The notes: generated by a model not told the origin, from the sequence alone. Counted from the first letter of the stretch, positions 11,201-23,261 are shown. The stretch is DNA of 64,000 bases from Galbula dea (GCA_013399015.1 VWZX01006822.1:186001-250000), one strand, 5' to 3'. Numbers and translations are program-made.

Positions 11201-13161
11201 GCAGGTTTTTCTGCTTCCTGGGAGAGAGCTCAGTCAGCTAGGTATCAAAGTGGGTAGTGTCTTCCTATCTTCTCCCCCTAAAGCACCACAAAATAATTAG
11301 CTGAGTGCTTTTCAGAACCAGGGTTTGCATTTCTCTGTAGCCCAGCTGACAACACTGCTACAGTCAGGTACAGAGGACTGAGTGGCAGTGGTTTGAGTCC
11401 TTGGGCTGTTGTGCTTCTGAAGCCAGAGATGAGACTTCAGAGGCAGTCAGCATTGACCTTTGATTTGATTTGGTTTGATTTTCTGTTCCTGTACAAGTAA
11501 ATAAGTGGGAGTTTACAGCAGAGTTTCAGGTTGAGAGGGAGGTCAGAAAGGAGAGCCACTTCACTTCAGTGGCCCCCACTTTAATCATGTTTGGCTCTGA
11601 GGGGCTGTAGAGCTCCTAATTCACAGGCTCCAGATTGTTCCAATTGCAATTACTAACAGTTATGCTTTCCTTCTCCTCACAGGAGCTGTTGCAGTGTTTG
11701 TTGTGGGTCACATAAAAACATCCTGGGCCATGTGGGGTGAAGTGGCCCTTGCCCTCTTTTCCTTCCTTATTGCTGCTACTGTGTACATCATGGACACTGT
11801 TGGGAACATCTGGGTGTGCTATGCATCCTATGTTGTCTTCAGAATCATCTACATGCTGCTCATCACAATAGCAACGTGAGTATCTCTTAAGTGGCAATTG
11901 CTCTCAAGGCTACAGCTGCTGTGAAAGCTGCAATGTTTGTGGAACTAGAGTCTTACCTACCAGGAATTTGGGAATCTGTTGGGAGGGTTTGTGTTGTGAT
12001 TCAGGTTGGAAACTGAGGCACAGAGATCTATTTGGCTTGGCAGGCTGACCAAGCTTAAAAGTCTTATGACACTGATGTGACTGCTCCTAAATATTAGATA
12101 GTGCTTCTTTGCCAGGGTAATATTTTTAATCCACATGGCTGGAGTGAAGTGTTAACAGATGAGGAGATGACAATGCTTTGCCTGTGCAGGAGTGCCAACT
12201 TTCCCTAACTTGTAAGGAGGAAACATTGTTCAATGTATTTGTCACTTTGGGGAAGAAAACACAGCTGCTGTTGAACCATGCAGGCACAATCACTACAGCT
12301 CAAGCACAGTTAAGAGGGGTGATGCTGAAACGGGTAACTGCAAAAGGAGTTCTGGTAAGAAGGATGTGGGATGTTCTGGACCACATTGCAGTAGGCTGAT
12401 GCTTTGAGATTGCCAACAGCTCTCTGGGATCAGAGCTCTTCCCTGTGTGACAAGGCCTGTTAGCTACATTGCACAGGAGGGCTGCTTCAGTACGACTGAA
12501 ACCAGAGAGCTCCCAAAGTGTTTTGGTGAGGTTTTTAATTCTTTTCTTTTTCTGTTTGTTTGGTTTTTAAGCTTTTTATGTATGTCTGTGTGGGGATGTT
12601 TCTCCTATTCCTGTATTTTCCTGCCTTTTCCTTGCCCTTATGTTTCTGGTCATTCATTTCTTTCCAGCTTCCAGATAGCCTCAACTCTCAGTGTGGAGCG
12701 ATATGCCCTGGTGTTTGGGGTCAATACTTTCATTGCCTTAGCCCTTCAGACTCTGCTCACTTTGATTGTTGTGGATGCCAGTGGGCTTGGCTTGGACATC
12801 TTCACTCAGGTATGATAGACTGGCTTAGCTTTACTGATGGGAGGGAGGGAGGGAGGTAAACCAAGCTGTAAAGCTGCTCAGCTCTCTGTTTCTGGGGTTT
12901 GACAGATAAATAATCACTGAATCTTGACATTTTAGAACAGGAAGGGAGGTCATGTATTAACCTTCTGACCAATTAGGTTACTGCTTGGTTTAACCACTTC
13001 CTTTTCTTTCCCCTTCTCTGCAGTTCATGATTTATGCCTCTTACTTTGCGGCCATCTCCCTAGTGTTCCTGGGCAGTGGCATATACAGCATTCTGAGAGC
13101 TTACAGAGGGCAAGAGCAGAGGCCAAGCAGATCTACTGAAAGCCGGCAGTGCACCAGGTGA
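5212..13161 (+). CDS. SLC19A2: Thiamine transporter 1 (SLC19A2/THTR1), six coding exons
   Basis: The product is a high-affinity thiamine importer of the SLC19 (reduced folate carrier) family, a plasma-membrane protein with 12 predicted helices. Exons are 5212-5400, 5509-6114, 9177-9399, 11683-11875, 12668-12809 and 13024-13161, all with GT...AG borders and matching phases. They total 497 codons including TGA (496 aa; human 497 aa). Recognisable family segments include 'LLCAYGFF', 'VFNEIYPVWTYSYL', 'YLRYKPVVLLQG', 'KVTSYCRSATLVGYTVGS', 'CWSVWWALSTCGYFQ' and 'YALVFGVNTFIALALQT'. N-glycosylation sequons lie at N58 (NLS, first outer loop) and N310 (NYT). A large hydrophilic loop between helices 6 and 7 spans the exon 2/3 junction (about residues 225-275). 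Odd points are that intron 1 is only 108 nt and stop-free in frame, and that residue 133 is Asp where human THTR1 has Glu138. The start ATG at 5212 is the only one that gives a family-like N terminus. Confidence 0.96.
5401..5508 (+). other. SLC19A2: SLC19A2 intron 1, minimal GC-rich intron
   Basis: The donor is CAG|GTACCG and the acceptor follows a C-rich tract, CCTTCCCCAG|GTG. The length of 108 nt is a multiple of three and the SLC19A2 frame has no stop in it, so retention would insert 36 residues into the outer loop between helices 1 and 2. The splice is supported because removing it joins '...NLSETQ' to 'VFNEIYPVW', the arrangement found in the human protein. Confidence 0.9.
6115..9176 (+). 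other. SLC19A2: SLC19A2 intron 2
   Basis: The donor is ACAG|GTGAGT and the acceptor is ACCTGCAG|GAGC. No nested gene or clear repeat family was recognised. The longest open frame (8640-9092, 150 codons) matches no family known to me and looks like chance. Confidence 0.85.
9400..11682 (+). other. SLC19A2: SLC19A2 intron 3
   Basis: The donor is GCTAG|GTAAGC and the acceptor is CTCCTCACAG|GAGC. It splits a glycine codon in the 'TLLGAV' segment. No nested feature was recognised. Confidence 0.85.
11876..12667 (+). other. SLC19A2: SLC19A2 intron 4
   Basis: The donor is GCAAC|GTGAGT and the acceptor is CATTTCTTTCCAG|CTTCC. It splits the Thr codon of the 'ITIATFQIA' segment. No nested feature was seen. 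The following short intron 5 (12810-13023) begins near a GGGA tandem run at about 12839-12856. Confidence 0.85.
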
Positions 13162-15550
13162 AGACTCCTGGTGGCCACGTGTGAAGATACAGGTCGGCTG
13201 TTTTTAACCTCTGCCTTTCCTTCCCAAGGCAGTCACCTTCATGGTATTTCTTCTGTATTTATACTATATTAGTAGCACATTTTAGAGGGTAAATGTATTA
13301 GCTCTTACATAAGTAAGAACAAATACCTTCTTTCTAAAATGCCTTTTGTTCTTCTGCTGCATACATGGGATGTGCAGCAAAGAACAATAAGTTCTCTCAA
13401 AGAATGAAACTCTTGGGAGGTTTTAGTCTAAGGCTGGGTATCTGGAGGCTACCATTGGAAAGACAGCATCATGAATGTCTAGTCAACTGCTGCTCTGACA
13501 CTGAGGTGCTGCTGCAGGGCACACTAATAGACTTCTCTGTGGAGAGCCTCAGGCCTGGGACAGGAGGTGGCCTTAGACCTGTGCTCTGCAGCGTGGTTTT
13601 TGCTGTGGCTGCCCTGTGGTGCTGGATTTTCTGCTTTCAGGACTGGTACACTTATGTTTCTGCATATGCACATGCTTTCTTGAGTTCCTTGTGCTGTTTC
13701 TGCTGTTCCTCTCTGCCACTCCTGCTACCAGAGTTTTACCATAGCTGATCATGGTGCTTCCCCAAAAACATAACTGTGTCCTGGGGCAACTTGACAGGGG
13801 TGAAATGCTGTCAGCTCTGCTTCTTGTGCCATGAAGACCTTTGCTCCCAAGCGACTGTGAAGCTGGAGGGGAAGCTTAGAGGGAATTTAAGACAAAATAC
13901 TAATTCAAGGGATCTTTTGCCTTTGTCCTTTAGGACTAGATTCCTGGAGTCACTGCCTCCCAACCCTAGGGGCTTGGCAGTTTCAGTGGGGTGCTGGATG
14001 TTAGCATAGTACTGAGAAGAAAGATGACTTGCAGGTTTTTAAGCTATCCTTTGTGACCTTGGAGAATTATGACTCTGGTGACTAAACAGGCACCCACAGT
14101 TATGGTAGTTAGCAGGATGACTCCCTGAGGCTTTGACAAATGCTGATTTCTGCTCTGTCAGATTTCCTACTTATTTTAAAATGCCTTCATGCTTCTGATG
14201 AGTCCACTAGTTCTACCTCTTCTTACCAAATAAGCAGAACATTGAATGTTTGGAGTGGGTAGTTCTTCTATTCTGTGCAGTCTAAGCAATTTGGGAATTG
14301 TCTCATACTTTTTTTTTTTTTTAAATAATTTATTTTTTCCAAATTGCTTCAACACTTGAGTTGCACAGAGTTGTCCTGGGCTTGGGCACCTGGATACTCA
14401 GGCACAAGCAGCACAGCAACAGATCTCCATAGTGTACTGTGGAAATGGCCTGTGGATTCTCTGTGTTGCTGTGCATGTTATGGTGAGTTGAAGTGTACAG
14501 GAGGGCTGGCAAGGGAGAGGGTGCAGTGCAGCATGCTTCTCTCTGTGTGCTGGTTAGAGCTTCCAGTCAGAACCTGAAGAAGCAGCTTTGGTTCATTGCT
14601 TGCTTTTAAGTGCCATGGAGACTTCACAATGTTGGGGTTGGGAAGGTATTTCTTCCCTTGCTGGGACAGGTACAGCCTTTCTCATCACTTCTTTGAGCCT
14701 TAGCCATTACCACACAAGGTGAATGATTAATGTCTTTGGGATGTGCTGCCTAGGGTTTGGGATGCCCTTCCAGGCTGGCTGCTGAGGGGAACCACTCCCC
14801 AAAGCTTCTCTGTGTTTGCAGCCTGCCTCCTAAAACAGCCCCTAAAGAGGGCCTCAGCTGTACTGACTTTTACACCTGTCAACTTAACTGCCTTATCCTG
14901 AAATGGAAACTTGAAGCCACCCATGTATATATATTCCTGTCTTCACTGGTTTTTGGTGCTGGTTGGTTGGTTGGATTCTTTTGTTGTTTTTTAATACATA
15001 TGAAGCCATGCATGCTAGCTGATGAGCTGTCCTGGGAAAGGGCTAGGACATGCATATCCTGCATCTCCTGTCCTGTGAGTTCCTTGGTCTGAAAGCAGCT
15101 GCAGCAAGGCACGAGGAGTGGGTGCAGAGCAGACATGTCTAGGGACTGAAAGAAGCAGCTCAATTCTATTCACATTTTTCATACAGAAAAAACCTAGTTT
15201 GATGGGGAACAACCCCGTTATTTAAAAGCAAGTCAAAAATGAACTAATGAATGACAGCAATAGCAACCAAATTGGTCAACCAAAGTAATGAAACTGAGGC
15301 AATTGCACTAGAGAGCCATGCTACACTGTGAATGTCTTTGGACCTCTTCATGTATGAAAGCCACACCTGGCTGTTGTTCAAGTTCCTGTGCTGTGCTGTT
15401 GCTGTGGTGATGAGGTAACTGTAGAGCCTGACTGGGGCTGTATGCAGAGTTACTGATGCCTGTGAAATTCTGTAAATGTGTTGATATTGTTGGTTTCTAA
15501 GTGAATAGCTATTTTTGTTAAATTAAAATACTGAGGTATCCTGTGTGGCC
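13162..15550 (+). other. SLC19A2: SLC19A2 3' UTR (predicted)
   Basis: This is the noncoding region between the SLC19A2 stop and the first convincing polyadenylation signal with a GT-rich stretch after it. It contains a T14 run at 14309-14322. Open frames in it (for example 13365-13748) do not resemble proteins. The extent is inferred from the signal alone. Confidence 0.6.
15522..15527 (+). terminator. SLC19A2: Polyadenylation signal ATTAAA for SLC19A2
   Basis: ATTAAA sits in an AT-rich stretch and is followed 10-35 bases later by a GT/T-rich element ('tgtgtggccagtgtttgttt'), the usual layout of a cleavage site. An earlier or later site cannot be excluded. Confidence 0.5.
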
Positions 15551-18500
15551 AGTGTTTGTTTTGTATTTTGATCCCTTGGTAATCACAGCCCTGCTGCTGC
15601 AGGCTGTTCTGGGCATCTTTGTTACAAAGGAGGAAAAAAACATCCAAGACAAACCATGCAAAAAGAAAGCTGAAAGTTGATAGTTGTTGGCTGGTTTTGT
15701 AGGTCTGCAGAAGTCCATGCAAACATCTTGCATTGAGAGTTCTTCATTGCTGAGCAATCAGAAATGCCACTCTAGGACCAGTGCAGACTGGTCCAGTGAG
15801 GGAGAAGATCACTCACTGATGCAAAGGGTAACCCTGGTCAGGATGCATCAGCCTCACTGAGGGTGACTGCAAGGGAAAGCAGGTACAGGTTTGCCATGCA
15901 GGAGGACCTTTCTATTTACATTGACCCAATTACAAAATTGAGGCCTTAAGGGAGAGATGCTGTGAGCTCCCCATCCTGCCATGCCCACACTTGGCTGCCT
16001 TGGAAAGCTTCTCTTGTGTTGTGCTTCCAGAGGAAATGACCTGTATGTGCTAGTACAGGCTGGGCTGGTGAGGTGAGTGGGCTCTAGATAGATGCCAGCT
16101 TGATGTAGTTCAGTGTGGGTTGTAGCCCAACAAGCCCTCTCCACAACACCAAAAACAAGAGGAAAGGGGTGGTCTGGGGAGGAAGGGGAGGGGGGGGCTT
16201 TCTTACACGTGTTGCCTTGCTGAGGCAGGAGGGATAGGACTGTCAGCATGTCCTGCTTGCTCCAAATCTCATTCATCTGCATGCCCTGGGTGAATGCAGG
16301 GGTCAGCTGTGGGGGCATGAGCTCCTTGACAAGGGGGGGATTAAAATCTCTGCTTGTATATGACAGGAAGGAAGCCAGTAGCTTATAGAGGTGTAGTATT
16401 ACCCTTTAAGGTGGACTGAAGTGTTTCACATCTCTGGTGCTGGTGAAGGGTGCTGTGATAAGAACCCTAAGTCTGCTCTTGTGTGCAAGCACAGCGGGTC
16501 CACGTGAACAGTGGCAATCCTCCTTGCTCCTCCCATTGCATCCTGACCCACCACATTCAGCTGAGAGATCTGAAGAAGGACACCCAGCTGCTGTCAGGGA
16601 GCTGAATTCCTGCATTAGTGATACAGCACACCGTGCAGTTGGATGGAGAGGAGATAAACACTGCAGGCTGGTGTGGACTGCTGTGGCTGTTCCTTTGTTC
16701 CAGTCAATGCTGGGGGCTGCTGAAGGTGAGTGTTAACCACTCAATCTGTGTGTCTACTGCACTGTGCTTGCTATGAGGCTGTTCATATGTGATACAGTTC
16801 CTGGGCTTTAGGATTGCTGTTAGGGGAAGAGGCCAGGTCCTGTCCAAAAAGTAAGGAATAGCAAGAGCTGCCAGAGGCTACTGTTTTGGGAGGAGCACAC
16901 ACTGGTGCCTCCCTGGGCTAGCAGTGCCTGTGTCAGATCACCAAGGCATGGCAGCGTTCCACTCAACCCTGCTGTGGCTGTATGTGTGTTAAAGAGCTGG
17001 CTGCTCTGGCAGTGCCCTGGGAGAGAGGGAAGGGCACTGCATAGAAACCATTACATTTCTTTCTCTAGCTGTGTGATTGTAGCTAAGTACTGGGAAGGAA
17101 AGAAGGGCCCTTGGTTATGGAAGGGGTAGGAGACTGGGAGCTCTGGACCCTGTTCCTAGTGACTGTTGACAGTGTCAGCTGTCTCCTACACAACATGCAA
17201 ACAGTGTTAATGTGTTTGTTCAGCCTTGCTCTGAAGATGTTATGCAGCCTTTCTATGTCAAACACTCGCTTTGCATGAATCTTTGTTCCCTCAACAGTGC
17301 CTGATGTGTTAGTGACAGGAAAAAGAGCACCCAACATGTCAGGAAACCTGTCCTTGGAACCCTGCCTTGCTTTGCCTGACATTGGAGGCTTGCATTGCTT
17401 CACTGTGGTTTCCATTGTGTTTTTTACTCATTGTGTTCTGTAGCTCCCTTACAGATGAGAACATCTGAACACCTAATGTCAGGTAGGTTAATGAATGCAT
17501 GCATGCATGTAGGTGGACCCTAAGTTATTAAATTATCATCAGCAAGCATTACAGCTTGATCCTCCAACAATGAGGTCTAATCCTTGTCTTACAATTATGC
17601 AGATTTGTAATTAGGCAAATAGGACATCTCTTGTGAATGAAAGGAGTAGCACTGCCTTGTAAGATACATAGTCTTACAAAGAAAGCAGAGCAAAAAGCTT
17701 TGACATTGTGATCAGTTCTCCGTGTTTTAGTCTTCTAGGAACTTGTCAAAGCCACCTCTCTGTGTGGTGTGGAAAAAATCAGAAGTTTGATATATTGTCT
17801 TCAGGAGCAGGATAGCTGCATGACCCTGGGTGAGGTCAGTGGTTGAAGTTTTTCCAGGTACAGTAGGAAACATTGCCAAGCAAGTACCTGAGCCTTATCT
17901 TGGGTAAATATCAGGGAGCCCTTCTGACCCACTGAAAACAATGCCAAAACCCATTTCTCTTTCTCACTGTATGGTGTAGGATTAGCAGAAACCCTGAAAT
18001 TTTGGACTCCAACCTTGTCCTGTGGCATGTGGCCTTAGATGAGAGATGTCTTCAGAGACCTGCATCCCACCTTGAAAGGCTTTAGCTTTTCTCCTCTGTG
18101 TGACTTTGAGTGAAAGGGTAACTCTACCTGCATTATTCTGAGAGTCATCAACACCCTGGCTAAATTTAGTCATGGCTGTTTTCTGCCCATATTTTCTTTC
18201 ATGAGCATTAACTGTGTAGTGCAGGAGGTGTGTTTCCCTCTGAGGTGTATGGCCTTCTGGTAAACTGTCATCATTCACTTTGCTGGGCCAGTGTATTCAA
18301 AACCAGGGCCCATGGCTGTGTAGCTTCCAATGATGGGCACTGTATCTGTGCTGCCAGCAAGGATGACTCCCTCTCTCCCTGCCTCTGCCCTTGGGAGAAC
18401 ATGCTGTCATGGCCCAGGCCCATGTGCTGGAGGGAAGGCTGAGGAGGGCCATCCCCCAAAACGGTACTGGGAAGCATCATGCAACCTTGGACAAGCCTTA

Positions 18501-19440
18501 GTTACCCCAGAGGGCTGCAAGCTGTCAGGGCTGCTTTCCCTTGCAAGGAGCTACCCTCACCAGGCTGAGGGGACTGCAGAGGTGTGTTGTATGCTGGGAG
18601 GAGCTCAGTATTGTTCTGGTGCTGTGAGAACTGAGCCTGTGACATGAGCTGACATTTGGAAATAGATTGTTTTTTTTTCTAACAAGCTTCCACTGAAGTA
18701 CACCTAGCAGAGTCAAGCCAGTGGCTCTCTGTGGTAACCAGTGGCAACAGAAACTATGTTTATTGGAAGTCTTTCAGAAATTCTCAATGTGTTTAGCTGC
18801 TCCAATGGCACTATTGCATCTCTCAGGCTGAGCAGCACAGCCCTACCATTGCAAGGTCCTGCTGCCACCCTTGCCAGTGTCTTGCAGAAGAACCTCTAGC
18901 CCATGGTGAGCCCTTTCTGCACTCTGTGGTGTGTCTGGTGGTGACGTGGTTTATTGTAAGGGCCTGCTCATCATAGGGGCACGACAGCCACAGTCTGTGG
19001 GGCTGCATGGTTCTCCATACAGTAGGCTGCAACATATCACATCCTCCCTGCCGCCACCTCTGCTGGGGAGCCTGACCTCTCTCTCTGCCAGCTCCCCTGG
19101 CCCAGGAGGTAACTCAGAATGAATTTTTTGGTGGCTTTTTACTAGAAGGGAATTAACTTAAGGTGGTTTTCTGTATTTTTCTTTGGTTTTAATTTTCACA
19201 TTTCAAAGATCACCTGAGTGAGGTGTGATTAATGCAGAGAGGTGCCTCTGTGGAAGACGCAGTTCTATCTTTTAATAAGAAGCTCAAATTTTGACACTGC
19301 TAGCTTTTGGTCTGATCAGATTGCTCATCACGGGCTGGAGCATGAATAATACAACACAAAAACTGCCGACGCTCAGGCTGCTCTCAAAACAAGTGCATAA
19401 TTTAACAGCATCCAAAGGCTTTCAGCTGGGCAGGGAAAGC
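15551..19440. other. Intergenic region between SLC19A2 and CCDC181
   Basis: About 3.9 kb with no recognisable gene, RNA gene or strong repeat. The longest open frames (15854-16318 on the minus strand, 154 codons; 18330-18647 on the plus strand) have compositions typical of chance frames. A short ATGC/GCAT palindromic repeat is visible near 17490-17510. Confidence 0.6.
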
Positions 19441-20110
19441 TGCCCTCCGCGCTACTGTGTCCGCCCCGCCTCGGGCACTCAGGGTTGTAGGGCTCATCCC
19501 CACCCGCCCCGTTCTGCTTCGCCTTCATTTCCGAGCGTTATATGAAATTGCGTGACGCGAAGGCAAAGCCAGCGCCTCCTAACGGGCGCTCAGGCCTCAA
19601 AATGGAGGACAAAGGGGAGGGGGGCGCGGCACGGCAGCCTGTCTCCATGGCAACGGGGCGGTGCCGCCTCGCCAGCGCGTCTGTGCCCGCTGCTGCCCCG
19701 GCGCCGGCAGCAGGGAAAAGGTGCATGAGGAGTTTGGTCTTCGGGGGCCACCGTCGGCGGAGACCGCAGGACGGTGAGCTGGGGGGNCAGGGGCGGCTCC
19801 AGCGGTGTGCTGGTAGTGTCGGTGAGGCGAATGGCGGCTGCGCCTGACCGCTATGTCCGGGAGCTGCTGCTGGCCCGCACACGGTCGGTCTGCAGGTGTT
19901 ATGGCCCGGTAGGAGGCTGCCTCGCCCGCTCGCCCGTGTCGGTAGTGATCGCGGTGAGGCGGTGCCGAAGGCAGGGCCGCGCCTAGGCTGGGCGCCGGGG
20001 CAGTGCGGTTTGCCGGTCCCCAGCAGCAGAGGCTGATCGCGTTGGAAGGCGGAGCCGGGCGCTGCTGGTCCCCTCTGCGGGGCTGAACGTTTCCCCCGGC
20101 GACAGTGCTG
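19440..20110 (+). promoter_or_regulatory. CCDC181: CCDC181 CpG-island promoter
   Basis: A sharply bounded CpG-rich block with one unresolved base (N at 19787). It contains an RFX-type X-box at 19641-19654, MYB-type motifs CTAACGG at 19579-19585 and CAACGG at 19651-19656, and a TGACG half-CRE near 19552. It precedes a probable noncoding first exon that ends at a good donor, GACG|GTGAGC (exon end 19773). Assignment to CCDC181 rests on position and strand; no other gene start lies nearby. Confidence 0.65.
19641..19654 (+). promoter_or_regulatory. CCDC181: X-box (RFX binding site) in CCDC181 promoter
   Basis: The sequence GTCTCCATGGCAAC is a near-perfect inverted repeat that fits the X-box pattern GTNRCC-N(0-3)-RGYAAC except at one half-site base. 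RFX factors use this motif to drive ciliary and flagellar genes, which fits the known flagellar role of CCDC181. Confidence 0.6.
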
Positions 20111-20454
20111 GGTTCGGGTTTATGACTCTATATGTGTATTTTGATACAACGGTCAAAATAGCAGAAATCCATTGCTGCATCCCTCTTTTTGTAGTAACTG
20201 TGCCGGAATATAACCACGTAGAGGTATTGCTAAGCTTTACAGAACGATTCAGCCACAGCATACCCATGCTCCAATTAGAACAGAGACAGGTGAAAATAAA
20301 GATTTGAGATTTTCTGAATCTCTTTAATCTTTACTTCATAAGCCCCTAAGCAAAAAAGAAGCCGATTCAGGGTTTTCTGAAACAAAGTCATTAAACTGAA
20401 ATTGTCTCTTTAGCTGTGACTACAATATGTTAGAGCAGAAGAGGCTGATTTCTG

Positions 20455-20608
20455 TGCTGCTCAGGGAAATGGTGGAGTCACTGCCCCTGGAGGTGTTTAA
20501 AAAGCATAAAGACGTGGTAATTAGTGACATGGTTAAGTGGTGTGGTGGTGATAGCTTACAGCTGAACTTGAAGGTCTCTTCTGACCTTAATAATTCTGTG
20601 ATTCTGTA
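20455..20608 (+). mobile_element. CR1 LINE 3'-end fragment
   Basis: The block 'tggagtcactgcccctggag' followed by 'gtgtttaaaaa' and, at its end, 'gtctcttctgaccttaat' then 'attctgtgattctg' is the hallmark 3' end of avian/reptilian CR1 elements, including the 8-bp-type terminal repeat ATTCTGTG. It is severely 5'-truncated, which is usual for CR1, and lies in sense orientation in the CCDC181 first intron. Its short open frame is a remnant of the CR1 second ORF. Confidence 0.88.
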
Positions 20609-21126
20609 TCCTAAATAAATGGAACAGTTTTCAGTATCTGTGTTGAGTGTTAAGAGTCTGATGTGAGCATGTTTTCTTTAAGGCACAATTCACTTTGTAG
20701 CTTTTGTATCCACTTACACTAATGCTGAAGTTAAGAAGTAGTTCTTTTGTGCTGAGTAGGTACTAGAGCAAGGTAACCTCCACTAAGAATGCAGGTGCAC
20801 ATCACTACCCAAACCAAGGATATTTGTGAGGGTGCATTCCCTGCAAAAATTATTACATATCCTTTGAGAAAAGGTGCAGGAAAAACATGATGGGAATAGG
20901 CATGGTGTGGAAAGCCAAAGCAACAGGCTGAACAAGCTTTGAAAATAAAAACTTGGAGAAATCTGGTGTGAATGAGTGATTCTCAGGGCAAGTGGTAGAC
21001 AAAAAAGAAGTGAATTAGGAGCAAAAAGTTGCTAGATTTTCTTAAACAAAATATGAATCAACCAGAAGAGCTTTTATAAAGCTTTATGCACCAAAAGTGC
21101 CTAGCTTTATTGCCATTCTTTCATCT

Positions 21127-21731
21127 TGTCATGGTTTAACTGCAACTGGCAACTAAGCCCCACACAGTTGCTCACTCACTCCCCATCCTCCCCTCCATGG
21201 GCTGAGGTTAAGAATCATAGAGGTGAAAAGTGAGAAAACTTGTAGGTTGAGATAAAGACATTTTAATAGGTAGAGCAAAAGCTGTGTGTGCAAGCAAAGC
21301 AAAGCAAGGAATTCATTGACTTCCCCTCCCATCAGCAGGCAGGTGTTCAGCCATCTCCAGGAAAGCAGGGCTTCATCACTTGTAATGGTGACTTGGGAAG
21401 ACAATGCACCATCATTCTGAATATCTCTCCCCTTCCTTCTTCCCCCACCTTTATATGCTGAGCATGAAATCATGTGGTATGGAATAGCCCTTTGGTCACC
21501 TAGGGTCAGCTGTCCCAGTTGTCTCCCCTCTCAGCTTCTTGTGCACTCCCAGCCTACTTGCTGGTGGGATGGTGTGAGGAGCAGAAACAGCCTTGACTCT
21601 GTGTAGTCACTGCTCAGCAGTAACTAAAGCATCCCTGAATTATCAACACTGCTTCCAGCAGAAATCCAAAACATAGCCCCATGCTAGCAACTGTGAAGAG
21701 AATTAATACTATACCAGCCCAAACCAGCACA
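21127..21731 (+). mobile_element. Solo LTR of an avian endogenous retrovirus
   Basis: About 605 bp beginning TGTCATGG and ending CCAGCACA, i.e. TG...CA termini. Features are an A-rich start region, a TTTATATGC TATA-like box at about 21450, and the blocks shared with the two diverged copies at 945-1926. Flanking pentamers CATCT (21122-21126) and CCTCT (21732-21736) differ at one base and may be a decayed target-site duplication. No gag/pol region is attached, so this is a recombination-derived solo LTR. The sequence resembles a family abundant in passerine and other neoavian genomes, but the subfamily (ERVL or ERVK) cannot be fixed here. Confidence 0.82.
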
Positions 21732-23261
21732 CCTCTTAAATCCTGACTACATTTTGAGGTCTTGAAGAGCAGCACTCCTGTCAAGAATGACATGGAATGA
21801 CATGCAGAGTTTTAAGAAGTGGAGCTTGTGTTCCTGAGAATAAATGAGAACTCAGAGATGCTCATCAGAGCTTAAAACAAAAGCAACATCTTCCGGATGG
21901 AAGGGGTTTTGTATTACAAAATGATTAGACATATTGGGAAGTCCAGGTGCCAGCTTTCTTGTCTGAAAGGGCAGGAAGACCTGTCTGGCTGTTCCAGGGC
22001 TGTCCAGAGTCAGAGCTAGCTCTTACATCCTGTATTGTGTTGCCATAAGCTAATGCTCCTGTCACGATCTTTCAGGATGTTGTAACTGACACAGACTTGT
22101 CCTACTAGAGAGACACTTAAAAGTGGCATGTTCCACCCTACAGCAGAGGGTACAAAGAGAATAGGAATAATTGTTTCCTTCTTTTATGTTGCTTTTGTAA
22201 ACAGCAATAAACAAATTAGGGAAGGAACAAGGAGTGACCAAAACTGTAAAAAGAGCAGAACCAGCTTCCAAAGAGATGTCTCCACGCTTCTTTAATCCTT
22301 TTGTGTCTTTAGATGGAGAGAGATGCCTTCTATTGAGTGACCCAAGGGATGGCGGGCAGGCAGCCTGGAGCCCCAAGCACTGGCATTTTAAGCAGTCCTT
22401 CCAGAGCTGTTGGCTCCTGTGTGCTATGCAGTCCAATAATTGTTGAACAGATTGTAGGGATTTATCTTCAGCTTAGTCATGAATATGACTATATGCAGCC
22501 TGATTAACTGGCTAATGAGTACTTCCCATTGTTGCCCTCAGAAATTCAAACTGGAACTGAACCCTTTCCCAGCAGTCTCAGTTGGTGTCTGTGTAACTTT
22601 CTTTACCCTTAACACCAGTAGAGGTGACACAGTTTGAAAGCTAGCTGCTTGTAAATGTTCAATTACTCTAGCAGGTTTCTTGCAAGAGTCCAATCAGTGA
22701 ATGTCTTCTCATTTCAATATGTCATTATGAGAAGCTTTTTGGTAATTTAAGCCCATGGCATGGATCTTCTAGCACTTGTGCATCCTCCATTTATGCAGTG
22801 GAACTTTAAATAAGTTAGGATTTCTTTAAAGGAAAATGGGACAAGAAGATATAAAACAACAAAGTAAAAGATGCCTGCAAGCAATGAAAGCTCGTAGTAC
22901 TTCTAACAAAAATAAAACAGTAATCTCTTTGTCCAAGACTAACAGGCAAGAGATTATGAGTTCTAGTTTTAGCTCTACCAGAGTCTTACTGCAAGACATT
23001 AAGTCACCTTGCTTTGCTTTGACTCAGATCTTCCCCTAGTAGTCAGAGCTGGAAAGGCCAAAACCATTGATGTTTATAAACCATGGGTGATCCTTAGTCC
23101 TGAGATGCTGTGGTGCTATCTAACAGGGTTGTAGTGGACACTGCTCACAGGTATGGTGTGGGTGCCAGAAGAGATATCAGTCTTCTGTATTTGTATGTCA
23201 GTAGAGTTTTAAAGCATTTTTCCCTCTCCTTTTTGTAGTATTACTGTAACATGTCACCAAA

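Larger units (their letters stand above)
19774..23238 (+). other. CCDC181: CCDC181 intron 1 (5' UTR intron, predicted)
   Basis: The predicted donor is GACG|GTGAGC at 19774. The acceptor is CTTTTTGTAG ending at 23238, followed by 23 bases of 5' UTR before the ATG. The intron carries a CR1 3' end and a solo LTR (listed separately). The rest shows nothing recognisable. The exact first exon needs transcript evidence. Confidence 0.55.

Noticed and set aside
13365..13748. 127-codon frame after the SLC19A2 stop
   Set aside because: It lies in the predicted 3' UTR, and its Cys/Ser/Leu-rich tail is typical of a chance frame in T-rich sequence.
15854..16318. 154-codon minus-strand frame in the SLC19A2-CCDC181 interval
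   Set aside because: Its composition looks like translated noncoding DNA, with no motif, signal or partner exon.
18330..18647. 105-codon + strand frame in the SLC19A2-CCDC181 interval
   Set aside because: No conserved motif, and overlapping frames on both strands at the same place, as expected by chance.
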